Positions 34,851 through 45,196 are shown, numbered from the stretch's first letter. The stretch is DNA of 64,000 bases from Fusobacterium necrophorum subsp. necrophorum (GCF_004006635.1 NZ_CP034842.1:868001-932000); one strand, 5' to 3'. The notes: generated from the sequence alone by a model not told the origin. Numbers and translations are program-made.

Positions 34851-36677
34851 ATGCTTTTTATGGAAAATCCGAAACTGCGAGGATTAATTAAAATTATGAT
34901 TGATAGTTTGATTATTATATTATCAGTCGTTATTCCTTTTGTCTTAAAATTTGAATCAAATTGGAGAATTAATTTTCGTCAGATATTTACTTTGCTATAT
35001 TTAGTAATTTTTTTATCAGGATATTTTTTATTGTGTCTTCAATATCATAGTTGGAAATATTCTAATTATCGGGATAATGTGGAAATTATTATCTTAAATG
35101 TGATTACCAGTGTTGTCTTTTTTGTTTCTATTGCTATTTTTAATTTTCGATATACAATAACAACCTTGCCTATCACATTAGTTTTTTCCATTTTTTTACA
35201 GCTTTTTGTCAGATTTCTTTATTCAAGTTTGCGCTATTATCAAATGAATGGTGAGATAGTAGAAAAAAAAACGAAGACATTTGTATATGGAGCAGGAGAA
35301 GCAGGAGTATTATTGGCAAGGGAGACACTTTTTAATAAAAAGTTTCCCTATCAGATTGTAGGATATTTAGACGATAATTCCAATAAAATAGGAACTTATA
35401 TTTATGATATTAAAGTATTGGGAGAAGGAAAAGATTTAGAAAAGTTGATTCAATCTATGGATGTTCATCATATTATTTTAGCCATTCCTTCCATATCAGA
35501 AGTAAAATTAAAGCAAATGTTGGAAAAACTAAATAAGATTCCCTACTTAAAGATAAAAATTCTAGGGGGTATCCATGATTTAGTGATTGACCAAAATGTC
35601 GAAAGTCATATTCGAGAAATCCAAATCGAGGACTTATTAGGAAGAAGACCTATAGAAATTAATGGAAAGGAAATTACAAAATTTATCCAAGAAAAAGTCA
35701 TTTTTGTAACAGGTGGAGCCGGAAGCATTGGTTCTGAATTATGTAGACAAATTTCAGCTTATCATCCCAAACACTTAGTCATTATCGATATCAATGAAAA
35801 CAATTTATATCTTCTAGAATTAGAATTAAAAAGAAAATATCCTTATTTACAACTCGTCTCAGAGGTTTGCTCTATTAGAGATTTACATAAATTGGAAATC
35901 TTATTTGAAAAATATAAACCACAGGTATTATTTCATGCTGCTGCTCATAAACATGTTCCCTTAATGGAGCATAATCCAGAAGAAGCCATAAAAAATAATG
36001 TGTTTGGAACTAGAAATATAGCTGCCTGTGCAGAAGCATTTGGCTTAGAGACTATGGTTTTAATTTCCACGGATAAGGCTGTCAATCCAACTAGCTTTAT
36101 GGGTGCCACAAAAAGAATGTGTGAATTGATTATCGAAGAATATACGAAAAAACATTCTAAAACAAAATTTTGTGCAGTACGATTTGGAAATGTATTAGGA
36201 AGTAATGGTTCAGTTATTCCTATCTTTAAGCAATTGATTCAAGAAGGAAAAAACTTAACTGTGACGCATAAGGACATCAATCGCTATTTTATGACCATTC
36301 CAGAAGCAGCGCAACTCGTCATTGAGGCAGGATCTTTTGGAAAGGGGGGAGAAATTTTTATTTTAGATATGGGCGAACCTGTCAAAATTTATGATTTAGC
36401 AAAGGACATGATTCGGCTTTCTGGCGCAAATGTAGGAATAGATATTGTAGGCCTTCGTCCCGGAGAAAAATTATATGAAGAACTACTTTATGATGTCAAT
36501 AAGGCTGTCAAAACCAAGAATAATAAGATATTTATTACTCAAGTAGAAGCAAATGAAAAAGCTATCAGCTCCTATTATTCTAAATTGGAGGAAGTAGTTT
36601 TTCAACAAAATGTATTAGAAATTAGGAAATTGGTCCAAGAGATTGTCAAAGAATATAGGGGAATAATAAGATATTAA
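34851..36677 (+). CDS. Membrane nucleoside-diphosphate-sugar 4,6-dehydratase (WbpM/PglF/CapD family)
   Basis: 608 residues from this ATG (a second ATG three codons on is also possible; AGGGGAGG lies just before). Four N-terminal membrane helices are followed by a first Rossmann-like domain (TFVYGAGEAGVLLARET) and a short-chain dehydrogenase domain with VTGGAGSIGSELCRQIS. The catalytic motif STDKAVNPTSFMGATKR has Met at the usual Tyr position, typical of UDP-GlcNAc 4,6-dehydratases WbpM and PglF. Its product, a UDP-4-keto-6-deoxy sugar, feeds the aminotransferase encoded next. First gene of the locus. Confidence 0.92.
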   Translation: MLFMENPKLRGLIKIMIDSLIIILSVVIPFVLKFESNWRINFRQIFTLLYLVIFLSGYFLLCLQYHSWKYSNYRDNVEIIILNVITSVVFFVSIAIFNFRYTITTLPITLVFSIFLQLFVRFLYSSLRYYQMNGEIVEKKTKTFVYGAGEAGVLLARETLFNKKFPYQIVGYLDDNSNKIGTYIYDIKVLGEGKDLEKLIQSMDVHHIILAIPSISEVKLKQMLEKLNKIPYLKIKILGGIHDLVIDQNVESHIREIQIEDLLGRRPIEINGKEITKFIQEKVIFVTGGAGSIGSELCRQISAYHPKHLVIIDINENNLYLLELELKRKYPYLQLVSEVCSIRDLHKLEILFEKYKPQVLFHAAAHKHVPLMEHNPEEAIKNNVFGTRNIAACAEAFGLETMVLISTDKAVNPTSFMGATKRMCELIIEEYTKKHSKTKFCAVRFGNVLGSNGSVIPIFKQLIQEGKNLTVTHKDINRYFMTIPEAAQLVIEAGSFGKGGEIFILDMGEPVKIYDLAKDMIRLSGANVGIDIVGLRPGEKLYEELLYDVNKAVKTKNNKIFITQVEANEKAISSYYSKLEEVVFQQNVLEIRKLVQEIVKEYRGIIRY

Positions 36678-36690
36678 AGGGGAGATATTT

Positions 36691-37857
36691 ATGAAAAATA
36701 TAAATTTATCAGTTCCAAATCTTTCGTTAGATATTGTGGATTCTTTAAGAGAATGTATAGAAACAGGTTGGGTATCTACAGGTGGAAAATTTATCCCAGA
36801 ATTTGAAGGGAAAATGGCAAAATATCTCCATGCAAAGGATACTGTAGGAGTACAAAGTGGAACGGCAGCATTGCATATAGCTTTGCGTATCCTAGGAGTC
36901 GAACATAATGATGAAGTGTTTGCTCCGACTTTAACATTTATTGCTGCAGTAAATCCAATTATTTATCAAGGAGCAAGTCCAATTTTCATGGATTGTGATG
37001 ATACTTTGTGCATGGATCCAATCAAATTGGAAAAATTTTGTAGAGAAGAATGTAATTTTATTGAAGGCAAGTTAATCAATAAAAAAACTCAAAAACATAT
37101 AAAAGCCATTGTAATTGTTCATATATTTGGAAATTTAGCAAATATGGAAAAAATTATGGATATTGCAATACAGTATAATTTAAAAGTTTTAGAAGATGCT
37201 ACAGAAGCACTGGGATCTTATTACACAGAAGGCAGATATCAAGGAAAATTTGCAGGAACAATAGGAGATTTTGGAGCTTATTCCTTTAATGCAAACAAAA
37301 TTATTACAACTGGTGGAGGAGGAATGCTTGTTTCGAATTCAAATTTCATGTTAGAGAAAGCTCGTTTTCTATCAACACAAGCCAAAACGGATCCTCTTTA
37401 TTTTATTCACGATGAAGTAGGATATAACTACCGGATGCTAAATTTACAGGCAGCACTAGGAAGTTCACAAATTGATCATTTAGAAGAATTTATTGCAACA
37501 AAAGAAAGAAACTACAACCATTACCTAAAGGGGATTGAAGAAATTAATGGATTAGAAATTTTATCATTTGTAGATTATGGGAGAACCAATCATTGGTTTT
37601 ATTCTTTAATAATTGATAAAGAAAAATATGGAGTAGGAAGAGATGAACTTTTACAAAACCTAGTAGAAATAGGTATCCAAACAAGACCTATTTGGGGGTT
37701 AATTCATGAACAGAAATCTCACAAAAAATATCAAGCTTATCAAATTGAAAAAGCAAAGTATTATTATGAGAGGGTATTAAATCTTCCATGTAGTTCTAAT
37801 TTGACAAAAGAAGAGGTAAATATTGTATTAGCAAGATTAAAGGAGCTTAAAAAATAA
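36691..37857 (+). CDS. DegT/DnrJ-type PLP aminotransferase, LegC-like
   Basis: 388 residues. PLP-dependent sugar aminotransferase: VGVQSGTAALHIALRILGV, VLEDATEALGS for cofactor binding, and SFNANKIITTGGGG with the Schiff-base Lys. The start NLSVPNLSLDI followed by CIETGWVSTGGKFIPEFE is close to the LegC branch, which aminates UDP-4-keto-6-deoxy-HexNAc. Coupled to the upstream dehydratase it would produce a UDP-4-amino-4,6-dideoxy sugar such as a bacillosamine or legionaminic acid precursor. Its stop overlaps the next start by one base. Confidence 0.88.
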   Translation: MKNINLSVPNLSLDIVDSLRECIETGWVSTGGKFIPEFEGKMAKYLHAKDTVGVQSGTAALHIALRILGVEHNDEVFAPTLTFIAAVNPIIYQGASPIFMDCDDTLCMDPIKLEKFCREECNFIEGKLINKKTQKHIKAIVIVHIFGNLANMEKIMDIAIQYNLKVLEDATEALGSYYTEGRYQGKFAGTIGDFGAYSFNANKIITTGGGGMLVSNSNFMLEKARFLSTQAKTDPLYFIHDEVGYNYRMLNLQAALGSSQIDHLEEFIATKERNYNHYLKGIEEINGLEILSFVDYGRTNHWFYSLIIDKEKYGVGRDELLQNLVEIGIQTRPIWGLIHEQKSHKKYQAYQIEKAKYYYERVLNLPCSSNLTKEEVNIVLARLKELKK

Positions 37858-38456
37858 TGAAAATTTCTATAAGACTTTTTGATATTTTTATAGCGATAAT
37901 ATTATCTTGTATTTTATTTATTCCTTGTATTATAGTTGGAATAATAATAAAGCTAGATTCAGAAGGAACTATTTTATATAAGCAACTAAGAACAGGTTAT
38001 CAAGAAAGAAATTTTTATATCTATAAATTTCGAACAATGAGACCTAATAGTGATAATAATGGAGCTATTACAATAGGAAATGATAATAGGATAACTAAAA
38101 TTGGTAAAATATTGAGAAAAACGAAATTGGATGAAATTCCACAATTAATTAACATTTTGAAAGGGGAAATGTCCTTTGTCGGATTCAGACCAGATACACC
38201 AGAATATACTCAATATTATAAAGAAATAGAACCTAATTATTTTACTATCATGCCTGGAATTACAGGAAAAGCATCAATATATCTATCTAATGAGGAAGAA
38301 TTAATGGAAACTATAGAAAATGCAAAAGAATATTATATCAATGAAATTATTCCCCAAAAAGTAAAGTTGAATGAGTATCATTTAAAAGAAAATAGTATAT
38401 TAAATTATATTAAAATAATGATAGAAACATTTTTAAAACTAGCTATTAAGAAATAA
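37857..38456 (+). CDS. Initiating sugar-1-phosphate transferase, PglC-type
   Basis: 199 residues, the small monotopic phosphoglycosyl transferase form. One N-terminal hydrophobic re-entrant helix (FDIFIAIILSCILFIPCIIVG), then YKQLRTGYQERNFYIYKFRTM with Arg/Lys, the KLDEIPQLINILKGEMSFVGFRP core with the catalytic Asp-Glu pair, and MPGITGKASIY. It moves a sugar phosphate from UDP-sugar to undecaprenyl phosphate to start the repeat unit. A truncated paralogue and a fused paralogue occur later in the locus. Confidence 0.93.
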   Translation: MKISIRLFDIFIAIILSCILFIPCIIVGIIIKLDSEGTILYKQLRTGYQERNFYIYKFRTMRPNSDNNGAITIGNDNRITKIGKILRKTKLDEIPQLINILKGEMSFVGFRPDTPEYTQYYKEIEPNYFTIMPGITGKASIYLSNEEELMETIENAKEYYINEIIPQKVKLNEYHLKENSILNYIKIMIETFLKLAIKK

Positions 38457-38480
38457 TATTATTGAAGGAGAATAATAATT

Positions 38481-39770
38481 ATGGTAAGGAAAATCGCAGT
38501 CGTAGGAATGGGGTATGTAGGATTACCCTTAGCTATTGCCTATGCAGAAAAAGGATATGATGTAATTGGGTTCGATATCAATAAAGAAAAAATTCAATTG
38601 TATTTGGATGGAAAAGATCCTACCAACGAAGTAGGAGAAGATAAAATTCAAAAAACAACTTTGAAATTCAGTTACAATGAAAAAGATTTACAGGATAGAA
38701 ATTTTATTATTGTAGCAGTACCAACCCCTGTATTAAAAAACAAAATGCCTGATTTAAGACCTTTACAGCGAGCTTCTGCAGTAGTGGGTAGAAATTTATC
38801 CCAAGGAGCTATTGTGGTTTATGAATCTACTGTATATCCTGGAGCAACGGAAGAAGTTTGTTTACCAATCTTAGAACAAGAGTCTAAAATGAAAGGTGGA
38901 GTTGATTTTAAAATAGGATATTCCCCGGAAAGAGTAAATCCGGCAGATAAAGTAAATACTCTTACTAAAATTGTAAAAATTACTTCTGGAATGGACGAAG
39001 AAAGTGGAGAGGAAATCGCAAAAGTTTATGGTTCTATTATTGAGGCGGGAATTCATAAAGCCAGTTCCATTAAAGTGGCAGAGGCTGCAAAAGTAATTGA
39101 AAATTCTCAGAGGGATATTAATATTGCTTTTGTCAATGAATTAGCAATGATTTTCGATAGAATTGGGATTGATACATTAGAAGTTCTGGAAGCTGCCGGA
39201 ACAAAATGGAATTTTTTACCATATCGACCCGGATTGGTAGGAGGACATTGTATAGGAGTAGATCCTTATTATTTGGCAGATAAAGCCAATGAATTGGGAT
39301 ATCATGCACAAGTAATACTGGCAGGAAGACGAATTAATGATGGAATGGCAAAATTTGTCGCAGAACAAACCATAAAAAAGATGATAGAGAATAATTTAAA
39401 GATTAAAGATTCCAAAGTATTAGTGATGGGATTAACTTTTAAAGAAAATTGTCCTGATTTAAGAAATTCTAAAGTGGCGGATATGGTTCAAGAATTAAAA
39501 GATTATGGAGTGGAAGTTTTGGTTGTAGACCCTATGGCTGATGCGAAAGAAGCAATGAAAGAATATGGAATTGTATTGTATAAGATAGAAGATATTAAAG
39601 ATGTAGATACGATTGTAGTGGCAGTAGGACATAAGGAATACAGAGCTTTGCAACCAAAAGATTTTAAAGAATATTTCTCTGTTCAATATCAAAAACCATT
39701 ATTGATAGATGTAAAATCTTTATATGAAAAGAGTGAAATGGAAAAAGAATACCAATACTGGAGGTTATAA
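38481..39770 (+). CDS. UDP-N-acetylhexosamine 6-dehydrogenase (WbpA/TviB-like)
   Basis: 429 residues. NAD-binding start VGMGYVGLPLAIAYAEKGY, then AVPTPV, YESTVYPGATEE, EAAKVIENSQRDINIA, and the catalytic Cys in GGHCIGVDPYYLADKANE. The last motif is that of the TviB/WbpA/WbpO group, which oxidise UDP-GlcNAc or UDP-GalNAc to the uronic acid, rather than UDP-glucose dehydrogenase. With the oxidoreductase, aminotransferase, acyltransferase and epimerase of this locus it makes a diacetamido-uronic acid. Good start site; three bases from the next gene. Confidence 0.9.
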   Translation: MVRKIAVVGMGYVGLPLAIAYAEKGYDVIGFDINKEKIQLYLDGKDPTNEVGEDKIQKTTLKFSYNEKDLQDRNFIIVAVPTPVLKNKMPDLRPLQRASAVVGRNLSQGAIVVYESTVYPGATEEVCLPILEQESKMKGGVDFKIGYSPERVNPADKVNTLTKIVKITSGMDEESGEEIAKVYGSIIEAGIHKASSIKVAEAAKVIENSQRDINIAFVNELAMIFDRIGIDTLEVLEAAGTKWNFLPYRPGLVGGHCIGVDPYYLADKANELGYHAQVILAGRRINDGMAKFVAEQTIKKMIENNLKIKDSKVLVMGLTFKENCPDLRNSKVADMVQELKDYGVEVLVVDPMADAKEAMKEYGIVLYKIEDIKDVDTIVVAVGHKEYRALQPKDFKEYFSVQYQKPLLIDVKSLYEKSEMEKEYQYWRL

Positions 39771-39772
39771 CA

Positions 39773-40963
39773 ATGAATATTCCTTTGTTAAATTTAAAGA
39801 GACAATACACATACTTACAAAAAGATATAGAACAAATTTTATCGGAAATTCTAACAGGAGGAGCCTATATCAACGGACTCTATGTTAAAAAATTAGAAAA
39901 AGAATTGGCTGAATATTTAGATGTAAAACACGTGATGGGAGTGGCAAACGGTACAGATGCATTAGTTATCGCTTTGGAAGCACTAGGGGTTGGAAAGGGA
40001 GATGAAGTTATTACTTCCCCATTTACCTTTTTTGCGACAGCAGAGGCAATTTCTGCCGTTGGAGCAACTCCAGTATTTGTTGATGTGAAATTATCCGATT
40101 TTAATATAGATGAAACAAAGATTGAAGCAGCAATCACAGATAAAACAAAAGTAATTATGCCAGTTCATATTTTCGGAACACCAGCAGAAATGGATAAAAT
40201 TATGGAGATTGCAAAAAAATATAATTTATATGTTATCGAAGATGCATGTCAAGCCATTGGAGCAAAATATAAAGATAAGATGGTAGGTTCTATTGCGGAT
40301 ATTTCTTGTTTTTCTTTTTTCCCAACTAAAAATTTAGGAACTTATGGAGATGGGGGATTATTGACGACAAACAACGATGACTTAGCAACTGTTTGTAGAG
40401 CATTAAAAGCTCATGGTAGTGGAGAGCAAGGAGAAAAAGCATTTAATTATTTAAATAAAATTGAAGCTGTTGTCGAAGAAAGTGTAAATGTAGATGATAC
40501 TGTTTACAATCCTAAAAAGTATTATAACTATTTAATTGGGCATAATTCCAGATTAGATGAATTGCATGCTGGAATTTTAACAGTGAAATTGCCCTATTTA
40601 GATAAATGGAACGACAATAGAATTAAGAATGCTGAATATTATGATACAAAATTAGATAGTAAAAAATATAAAAAAATGCAATTGGATGAAAAAAATAAAA
40701 GTGTGTACCATATGTATATCATACAAACAGAAAATAGAGATAATGTGGTGCAAGAATTGGAAAAAAAGAATATAGGATATGGAGTGTACTATCCAGTTCC
40801 TTTGCATTTACAAAAAGTATACAAAGATTTAGGATACAAATTAGGAAGCATGCCGAATGCTGAATATTTATCAGAAAGAACATTGGCAATTCCTGTTGAT
40901 CCAGAGTTAACAGAGGAAGAACGAAGTTACATTGTTGACATATTGAATAACATAGGAGAATAA
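39773..40963 (+). CDS. DegT-type aminotransferase, WbpE/WlbC-like
   Basis: 396 residues. PLP enzyme with GVANGTDALVIALEAL, VIEDACQAIGAKY and SFFPTKNLGTYGDGG, where Lys binds PLP. IPLLNLKRQYTYLQKDIEQ and GAYINGLYVKKLEKELA at the start resemble WbpE, which transfers an amino group to C3 of UDP-3-keto-GlcNAc uronate. The companion 3-oxidoreductase is encoded three genes downstream. It lies two bases from the acyltransferase gene, so the two are probably coupled. Confidence 0.9.
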   Translation: MNIPLLNLKRQYTYLQKDIEQILSEILTGGAYINGLYVKKLEKELAEYLDVKHVMGVANGTDALVIALEALGVGKGDEVITSPFTFFATAEAISAVGATPVFVDVKLSDFNIDETKIEAAITDKTKVIMPVHIFGTPAEMDKIMEIAKKYNLYVIEDACQAIGAKYKDKMVGSIADISCFSFFPTKNLGTYGDGGLLTTNNDDLATVCRALKAHGSGEQGEKAFNYLNKIEAVVEESVNVDDTVYNPKKYYNYLIGHNSRLDELHAGILTVKLPYLDKWNDNRIKNAEYYDTKLDSKKYKKMQLDEKNKSVYHMYIIQTENRDNVVQELEKKNIGYGVYYPVPLHLQKVYKDLGYKLGSMPNAEYLSERTLAIPVDPELTEEERSYIVDILNNIGE

Positions 40964-40965
40964 GT

Positions 40966-41850
40966 ATGAAACTATCTGAAATTGGTTTTGGAGAAGTACT
41001 AAGAGATGGAGAATTTGACTGGTTGGGACTCACTGCGGAAATATATAAAGGAAAGCATCACTTAACCTTTTTAATGTCTGAAAAATTTGTAGAAGAGTTG
41101 AATCATAATTTAGGAGTTTCCTGTGTGATAACTTCGAAAGAAATTGCAGAGAAAGTTCGAAAAGATATCGGAATTTTAGTTGTGAACAATCCTAAGAAAG
41201 TTTTTTTTGAGTTTCATAATCAATTGGCAAAAGAGGGATTTTATATAAAAATGCAAAAAGACAATAATATCTCAAACAAAGCAATGATAGCAGATACAGT
41301 TAAAATACGTGGAAAAAATGTCGTCATAGAAGATAATGTTATCATAGAAGATAATGTTGTTATTTATGATGATGTTACAATTAAATCTGGAACAAGAGTA
41401 GGAGCAGGAACTATTATTGGATGCCGACCTTTTCAATTTGTGAAATTAGAAAATGAAGTGTTTTCTGTGGATGCAATAGGGAGTGTTTTTATTGATGAAT
41501 GTGCAGAAATACAATGTAATACAACCATTGTAAAAGGGGTATTTGGCAAAACTTATATAGGAAAAAATGTGTGTATTGATAATTTGGTCCATATAGCACA
41601 TGATGTGAAAATTGAAGAAAATACATTAATTGTATCAGGAAGTATTATTGGAGGTAGAACTAGAATTGCCAAAAATTCATATACAGGAATTAATGCTAGT
41701 ATAAAAAATGGATTAATATTAGAAGAAAATACTAGAGTAAGTATGGGAGCAGTAGTAAGTAAAAATGTTTCTATAAATCAAACTGTAACTGGAAATCTGG
41801 CTATAGAACATAATAAATTCATGAAAAAATTTAAGGAAAGTTTAAAATAA
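40966..41850 (+). CDS. Left-handed beta-helix acyltransferase, LpxD-like
   Basis: 294 residues. Residues 1-95 resemble the small N-terminal domain of LpxD; from about residue 105 hexapeptide repeats form a left-handed beta-helix (VVIEDNVIIEDNVVIYDDV, TIIGCRPFQ, IDNLVHIAHDVKI with the catalytic His). In the lipid A pathway LpxD adds a 3-hydroxyacyl chain, but placement immediately after the WbpE-like aminotransferase makes N-acetylation of the new 3-amino group the more likely job, replacing WbpD. I cannot distinguish acetyl from longer acyl donors. Confidence 0.75.
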   Translation: MKLSEIGFGEVLRDGEFDWLGLTAEIYKGKHHLTFLMSEKFVEELNHNLGVSCVITSKEIAEKVRKDIGILVVNNPKKVFFEFHNQLAKEGFYIKMQKDNNISNKAMIADTVKIRGKNVVIEDNVIIEDNVVIYDDVTIKSGTRVGAGTIIGCRPFQFVKLENEVFSVDAIGSVFIDECAEIQCNTTIVKGVFGKTYIGKNVCIDNLVHIAHDVKIEENTLIVSGSIIGGRTRIAKNSYTGINASIKNGLILEENTRVSMGAVVSKNVSINQTVTGNLAIEHNKFMKKFKESLK

Positions 41851-41859
41851 GAGGTTATC

Positions 41860-43062
41860 ATGAAAAATATATGGTTTATAAATGAATACGATCTTCCACC
41901 TGAATTTTCAAAATTTAGAAGAAGATATGATATGAGCAAATACTTATTAAAAAAGAAAAAATACAATATCCATATTTTATGTGGTTCTTTTATACATGGA
42001 ACAGAAAATCAATATGCGTATAAAGAAAAGTACCAAAAAAATATAGAATATCAAGGAGTTCATGTTCATATTTTAAGAGGGGTTGCTTACAGCAGTATTC
42101 TTAAGCGAGTTATTTCTATGACCTTATTTGGATTAAAAGTTGCATTTTTTAAATTTTCAAAAGAGGAACGACCTGATGTGATTTTTTCTTCTTCTCCACA
42201 TCTGTTTGCTGCTTTAGGAGCATTTATTTTAGCGAAAAGAAATAAAGCAAAATTTATTTTAGAAGTTCGAGATTTGTGGCCGGAAACATGGGTACAGATG
42301 GGGATTATAAAACAGAAAGGAATTATTCATCGCTTTTTTTTACTGATAGAAAAAATTTTATATATCCATGCAAATAAAATTATTTTTTTAGGCTCAAGAT
42401 TTGATTATTTTTTGAACTTAGGAATTTCAAAAGATAAATTAGAATATATAAGCAATGGTGTAGATTTAGAAGAATTTGATAAAAAAACTTCCCTAATGAT
42501 TCCTTTAAATAAAAATAAATTTAATATTACTTATACAGGAGCTATGGGGAAGGCAAATAATTTGGATATTATTCTTGATTTAGCAAAATTAGTTCAAAAG
42601 GAGAAAATACAATTTCATTTAATAGGATACGGACCTTTTAAATCTTTTTTAGAAAAAAGAGTTTTAGAGGAGAACATAAATAATATTCTATTTCATAATC
42701 CTATCAATAAAAATATGGTTCCGGAAGTACTAAGAAATAGCGACGCATTAATTATGGCAGTTCTAGATATTGATTTATATAAAAATGGTGTAAGTTTTAA
42801 TAAATTATTTGAATATTGGGCTGCTTCCAAACCAATATTATTTTATGGAAGAATAACTCCAGATTATATTCACGAAACACAATCCGGGATGGTAGGAAAG
42901 AACATAGAGGATTTTAAAGAAGGATGTATAAAATTATATAATATGTCTGAATCAGAAAGAAAAATGTTAGGAGATAATGGTAGGCGATATGTAGAAGAAA
43001 ATTTTTCTTGGGAAAAATTAGCAGATAAAGTGGATGTTATTTTGAATGAAGTTTTAAAATAA
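41860..43062 (+). CDS. Glycosyltransferase family 4, WbuB-like
   Basis: 400 residues. GT-B fold enzyme: N-terminal domain with NEYDLPPEFSKFRR and VIFSSSPHLFAALGAFILAK, EVRDLWPETW typical of the WbuB/WbwZ group (FucNAc or GlcNAc transferases), then NGVDLEEFDKK, YTGAMGKANNL and the nucleotide-binding stretch GVSFNKLFEYWAASKPILF. It extends the lipid-linked repeat unit in the cytoplasm. Donor and linkage unknown. Confidence 0.88.
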   Translation: MKNIWFINEYDLPPEFSKFRRRYDMSKYLLKKKKYNIHILCGSFIHGTENQYAYKEKYQKNIEYQGVHVHILRGVAYSSILKRVISMTLFGLKVAFFKFSKEERPDVIFSSSPHLFAALGAFILAKRNKAKFILEVRDLWPETWVQMGIIKQKGIIHRFFLLIEKILYIHANKIIFLGSRFDYFLNLGISKDKLEYISNGVDLEEFDKKTSLMIPLNKNKFNITYTGAMGKANNLDIILDLAKLVQKEKIQFHLIGYGPFKSFLEKRVLEENINNILFHNPINKNMVPEVLRNSDALIMAVLDIDLYKNGVSFNKLFEYWAASKPILFYGRITPDYIHETQSGMVGKNIEDFKEGCIKLYNMSESERKMLGDNGRRYVEENFSWEKLADKVDVILNEVLK

Positions 43063-43085
43063 GAGTAAAATAAGGGGAAGGAATC

Positions 43086-44165
43086 ATGTTAAATTTTGTG
43101 ATCATTGGTTGTGGACGAATTTCACATAAAATTGTGGATGGAATTGTAAGTAATAAAGACAAAGCGAAATTAATAGGAGTTTCGGATCTTATTTCTTCAA
43201 AAATGAATGAAATTGCTTTAAAATATCAAAAGAAAGTAAATAGCAAGGATTCTATTCTAAAAAAAGAAAACTATAAAGAATTATTGGAAACACTTCCTAT
43301 TGATATTGCTATCATATCTACAGAAAGTGGATATCATGAAGAAATAGCTCTAGATTGTTTAGAGAAAAGAATCCATGTCATTATAGAGAAACCGATTGCA
43401 ATGTCTATTCAAGGGGCCCAAAAATTAGTAGATAAGGCAAAAGAAAAAGGAGTTAAATTAGCAGCTTGTCACCAAAATAGATTTAACTACCCAATTCAAT
43501 TACTAAAAAAAGCAATTGTAGAAAATAGATTAGGAAAAGTATATACAGGAACAGCGAGAGTTCTATGGTATCGAGATGATAATTATTATAATCAAGCATC
43601 TTGGAGAGGAACTTGGGAATTAGATGGTGGAACCTTTATGAATCAATGTATTCACAACATTGATTTATTAAACTGGATGATGGATTCTGAAATTGATACA
43701 GTTTATTCCATTGCAAATACCTTTTCTCGAAAGATTGAAGGAGAAGATTATGGAGTTATTTTAATTCAATATAAAAATGGAAAAATCGGAACAATAGAAG
43801 GAAGTGTAATTACATATCCTAAAAATTTAGAAGAAACTTTAACAATTGTGGGAGAAAAAGGGACAGTAGTCGTTGGAGGAACAGCAGTCAACAAAGTAGA
43901 TGTTTGGAGAGTGACTGGAGATAATGAAGAAGATTTTAAACAGATTGATTGTGGGGATCCAAATTCTGTCTATGGGTACGGGCATGAAGCTCTGTATAAA
44001 GATTTTATTGAAGCAATAGAAAAAAATCGGGAGCCATTAGTAAATGGTGTGGACGGAATGTTAGCTATAAAGATTATTTTGGCAGCTTATAAATCAAGAA
44101 AAACAGGATTGCCAGTGAAATTCGATGAGTTGAAAGAATTTTCGACTTTGGAGATGAAAAAGTAA
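43086..44165 (+). CDS. Gfo/Idh/MocA oxidoreductase, WbpB/WlbA-like
   Basis: 359 residues. NAD-binding IIGCGRISHKIVDGI, then STESGYHEEIALDCLEK, VIIEKPIAMS with the catalytic Lys, and WRGTWELDGGTFMNQCIHNIDLLNWM with the conserved His. This is the pattern of WbpB/WlbA, which oxidise C3 of UDP-GlcNAc uronate before WbpE transamination. Its presence with the dehydrogenase, aminotransferase and 2-epimerase completes the set for UDP-diacetamido-mannuronic acid. Confidence 0.88.
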   Translation: MLNFVIIGCGRISHKIVDGIVSNKDKAKLIGVSDLISSKMNEIALKYQKKVNSKDSILKKENYKELLETLPIDIAIISTESGYHEEIALDCLEKRIHVIIEKPIAMSIQGAQKLVDKAKEKGVKLAACHQNRFNYPIQLLKKAIVENRLGKVYTGTARVLWYRDDNYYNQASWRGTWELDGGTFMNQCIHNIDLLNWMMDSEIDTVYSIANTFSRKIEGEDYGVILIQYKNGKIGTIEGSVITYPKNLEETLTIVGEKGTVVVGGTAVNKVDVWRVTGDNEEDFKQIDCGDPNSVYGYGHEALYKDFIEAIEKNREPLVNGVDGMLAIKIILAAYKSRKTGLPVKFDELKEFSTLEMKK

Positions 44166-45175
44166 TGAAAGAAAAAAAAGTTTTATTAGTTTCTTTTAAT
44201 AATATGGCTAATGATGGTAGATTAAAAGAGTTGTTTAAAATTTGTAATATATTAGGTAAAACAAAGGTATATGACTGTACTGAAAAATCCTTATTTAAAT
44301 ATATTTGGAAATTATTAAATGAAAAGAAATATGATTATTTTGTTGTAGATAATAGAGCAATTTTACCTATAGCATTGTTGTATATTTTTTTTAAAAAACC
44401 TAAATATGTCATTCAAGATTGTCGTGAAATGTACTTTTTTACAGAACAAAAAACTTTAAAATCTAAAATTGGATGTATTTTTGAAAATATAATTATAAGA
44501 AAAGCTGATATAATATTGGTGGCTAATCATTATAGGGCGATAATTATGAAAAAATATTATAATTTAAAAAATATTCCTATAGTTTTTGAAAATATTAGAT
44601 ATTTGCAATTAGATGAAAAAAACATAGAAGAATTTGAGAAAAAATATGAATATTTAGATGATATTAAAAAATTTAAAATAGTTTCAACAAGTGGTTACCA
44701 AGAAACTTTATTAGAAAAAAAATTAATAGATGAAATATCTATAATGGAAAATGTCGAATTGTTTTTTATAGGTGTAGATAAATTAAAAAATGATACTAAA
44801 TATAAAAATATTTATTTTTTACCTAGAGTAAATTTAGATGAACTAAAGATATTTTTAAAAAAAATGGATGCCGGCTATGTTGGGTATGAAATTAAAAATA
44901 TAAATACAAAATATTGTGCTTCTGGAAAAATTTATGAATATATTTATGAAGAATTACCTATCTTGGCATATAAAAATATACCTTTAAAATGTTTTATGGA
45001 AAAAAATGAAGTGGGAGTATCAGGAGATAATTTTGGAGAATTGATTAAGGTTTTACAAAGAAATTATCCAAAATATAAAGAGAATACTTTAAAATTTAAA
45101 AAGAAAATAGATTTTTTAAGAACAGATAATATTAATAAAGTTATTAGAGAGATTCATGAAAGAATAGATGTATAA
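44165..45175 (+). CDS. Putative GT-B glycosyltransferase
   Basis: 336 residues, overlapping the oxidoreductase stop by one base. N-terminal VLLVSFNNMANDGRLKEL and VIQDCREMYFF are typical of GT4-like enzymes, followed by FENIRYLQL, a central VSTSGYQET and a C-terminal CASGKIYEYIYEELPILAYK, the usual donor-binding region. Composition is more AT- and Lys/Ile-rich than neighbours upstream, suggesting a later acquisition. Donor unknown. Confidence 0.72.
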   Translation: MKEKKVLLVSFNNMANDGRLKELFKICNILGKTKVYDCTEKSLFKYIWKLLNEKKYDYFVVDNRAILPIALLYIFFKKPKYVIQDCREMYFFTEQKTLKSKIGCIFENIIIRKADIILVANHYRAIIMKKYYNLKNIPIVFENIRYLQLDEKNIEEFEKKYEYLDDIKKFKIVSTSGYQETLLEKKLIDEISIMENVELFFIGVDKLKNDTKYKNIYFLPRVNLDELKIFLKKMDAGYVGYEIKNINTKYCASGKIYEYIYEELPILAYKNIPLKCFMEKNEVGVSGDNFGELIKVLQRNYPKYKENTLKFKKKIDFLRTDNINKVIREIHERIDV

Positions 45176-45196
45176 ATAATATTTCTTAATTTAATT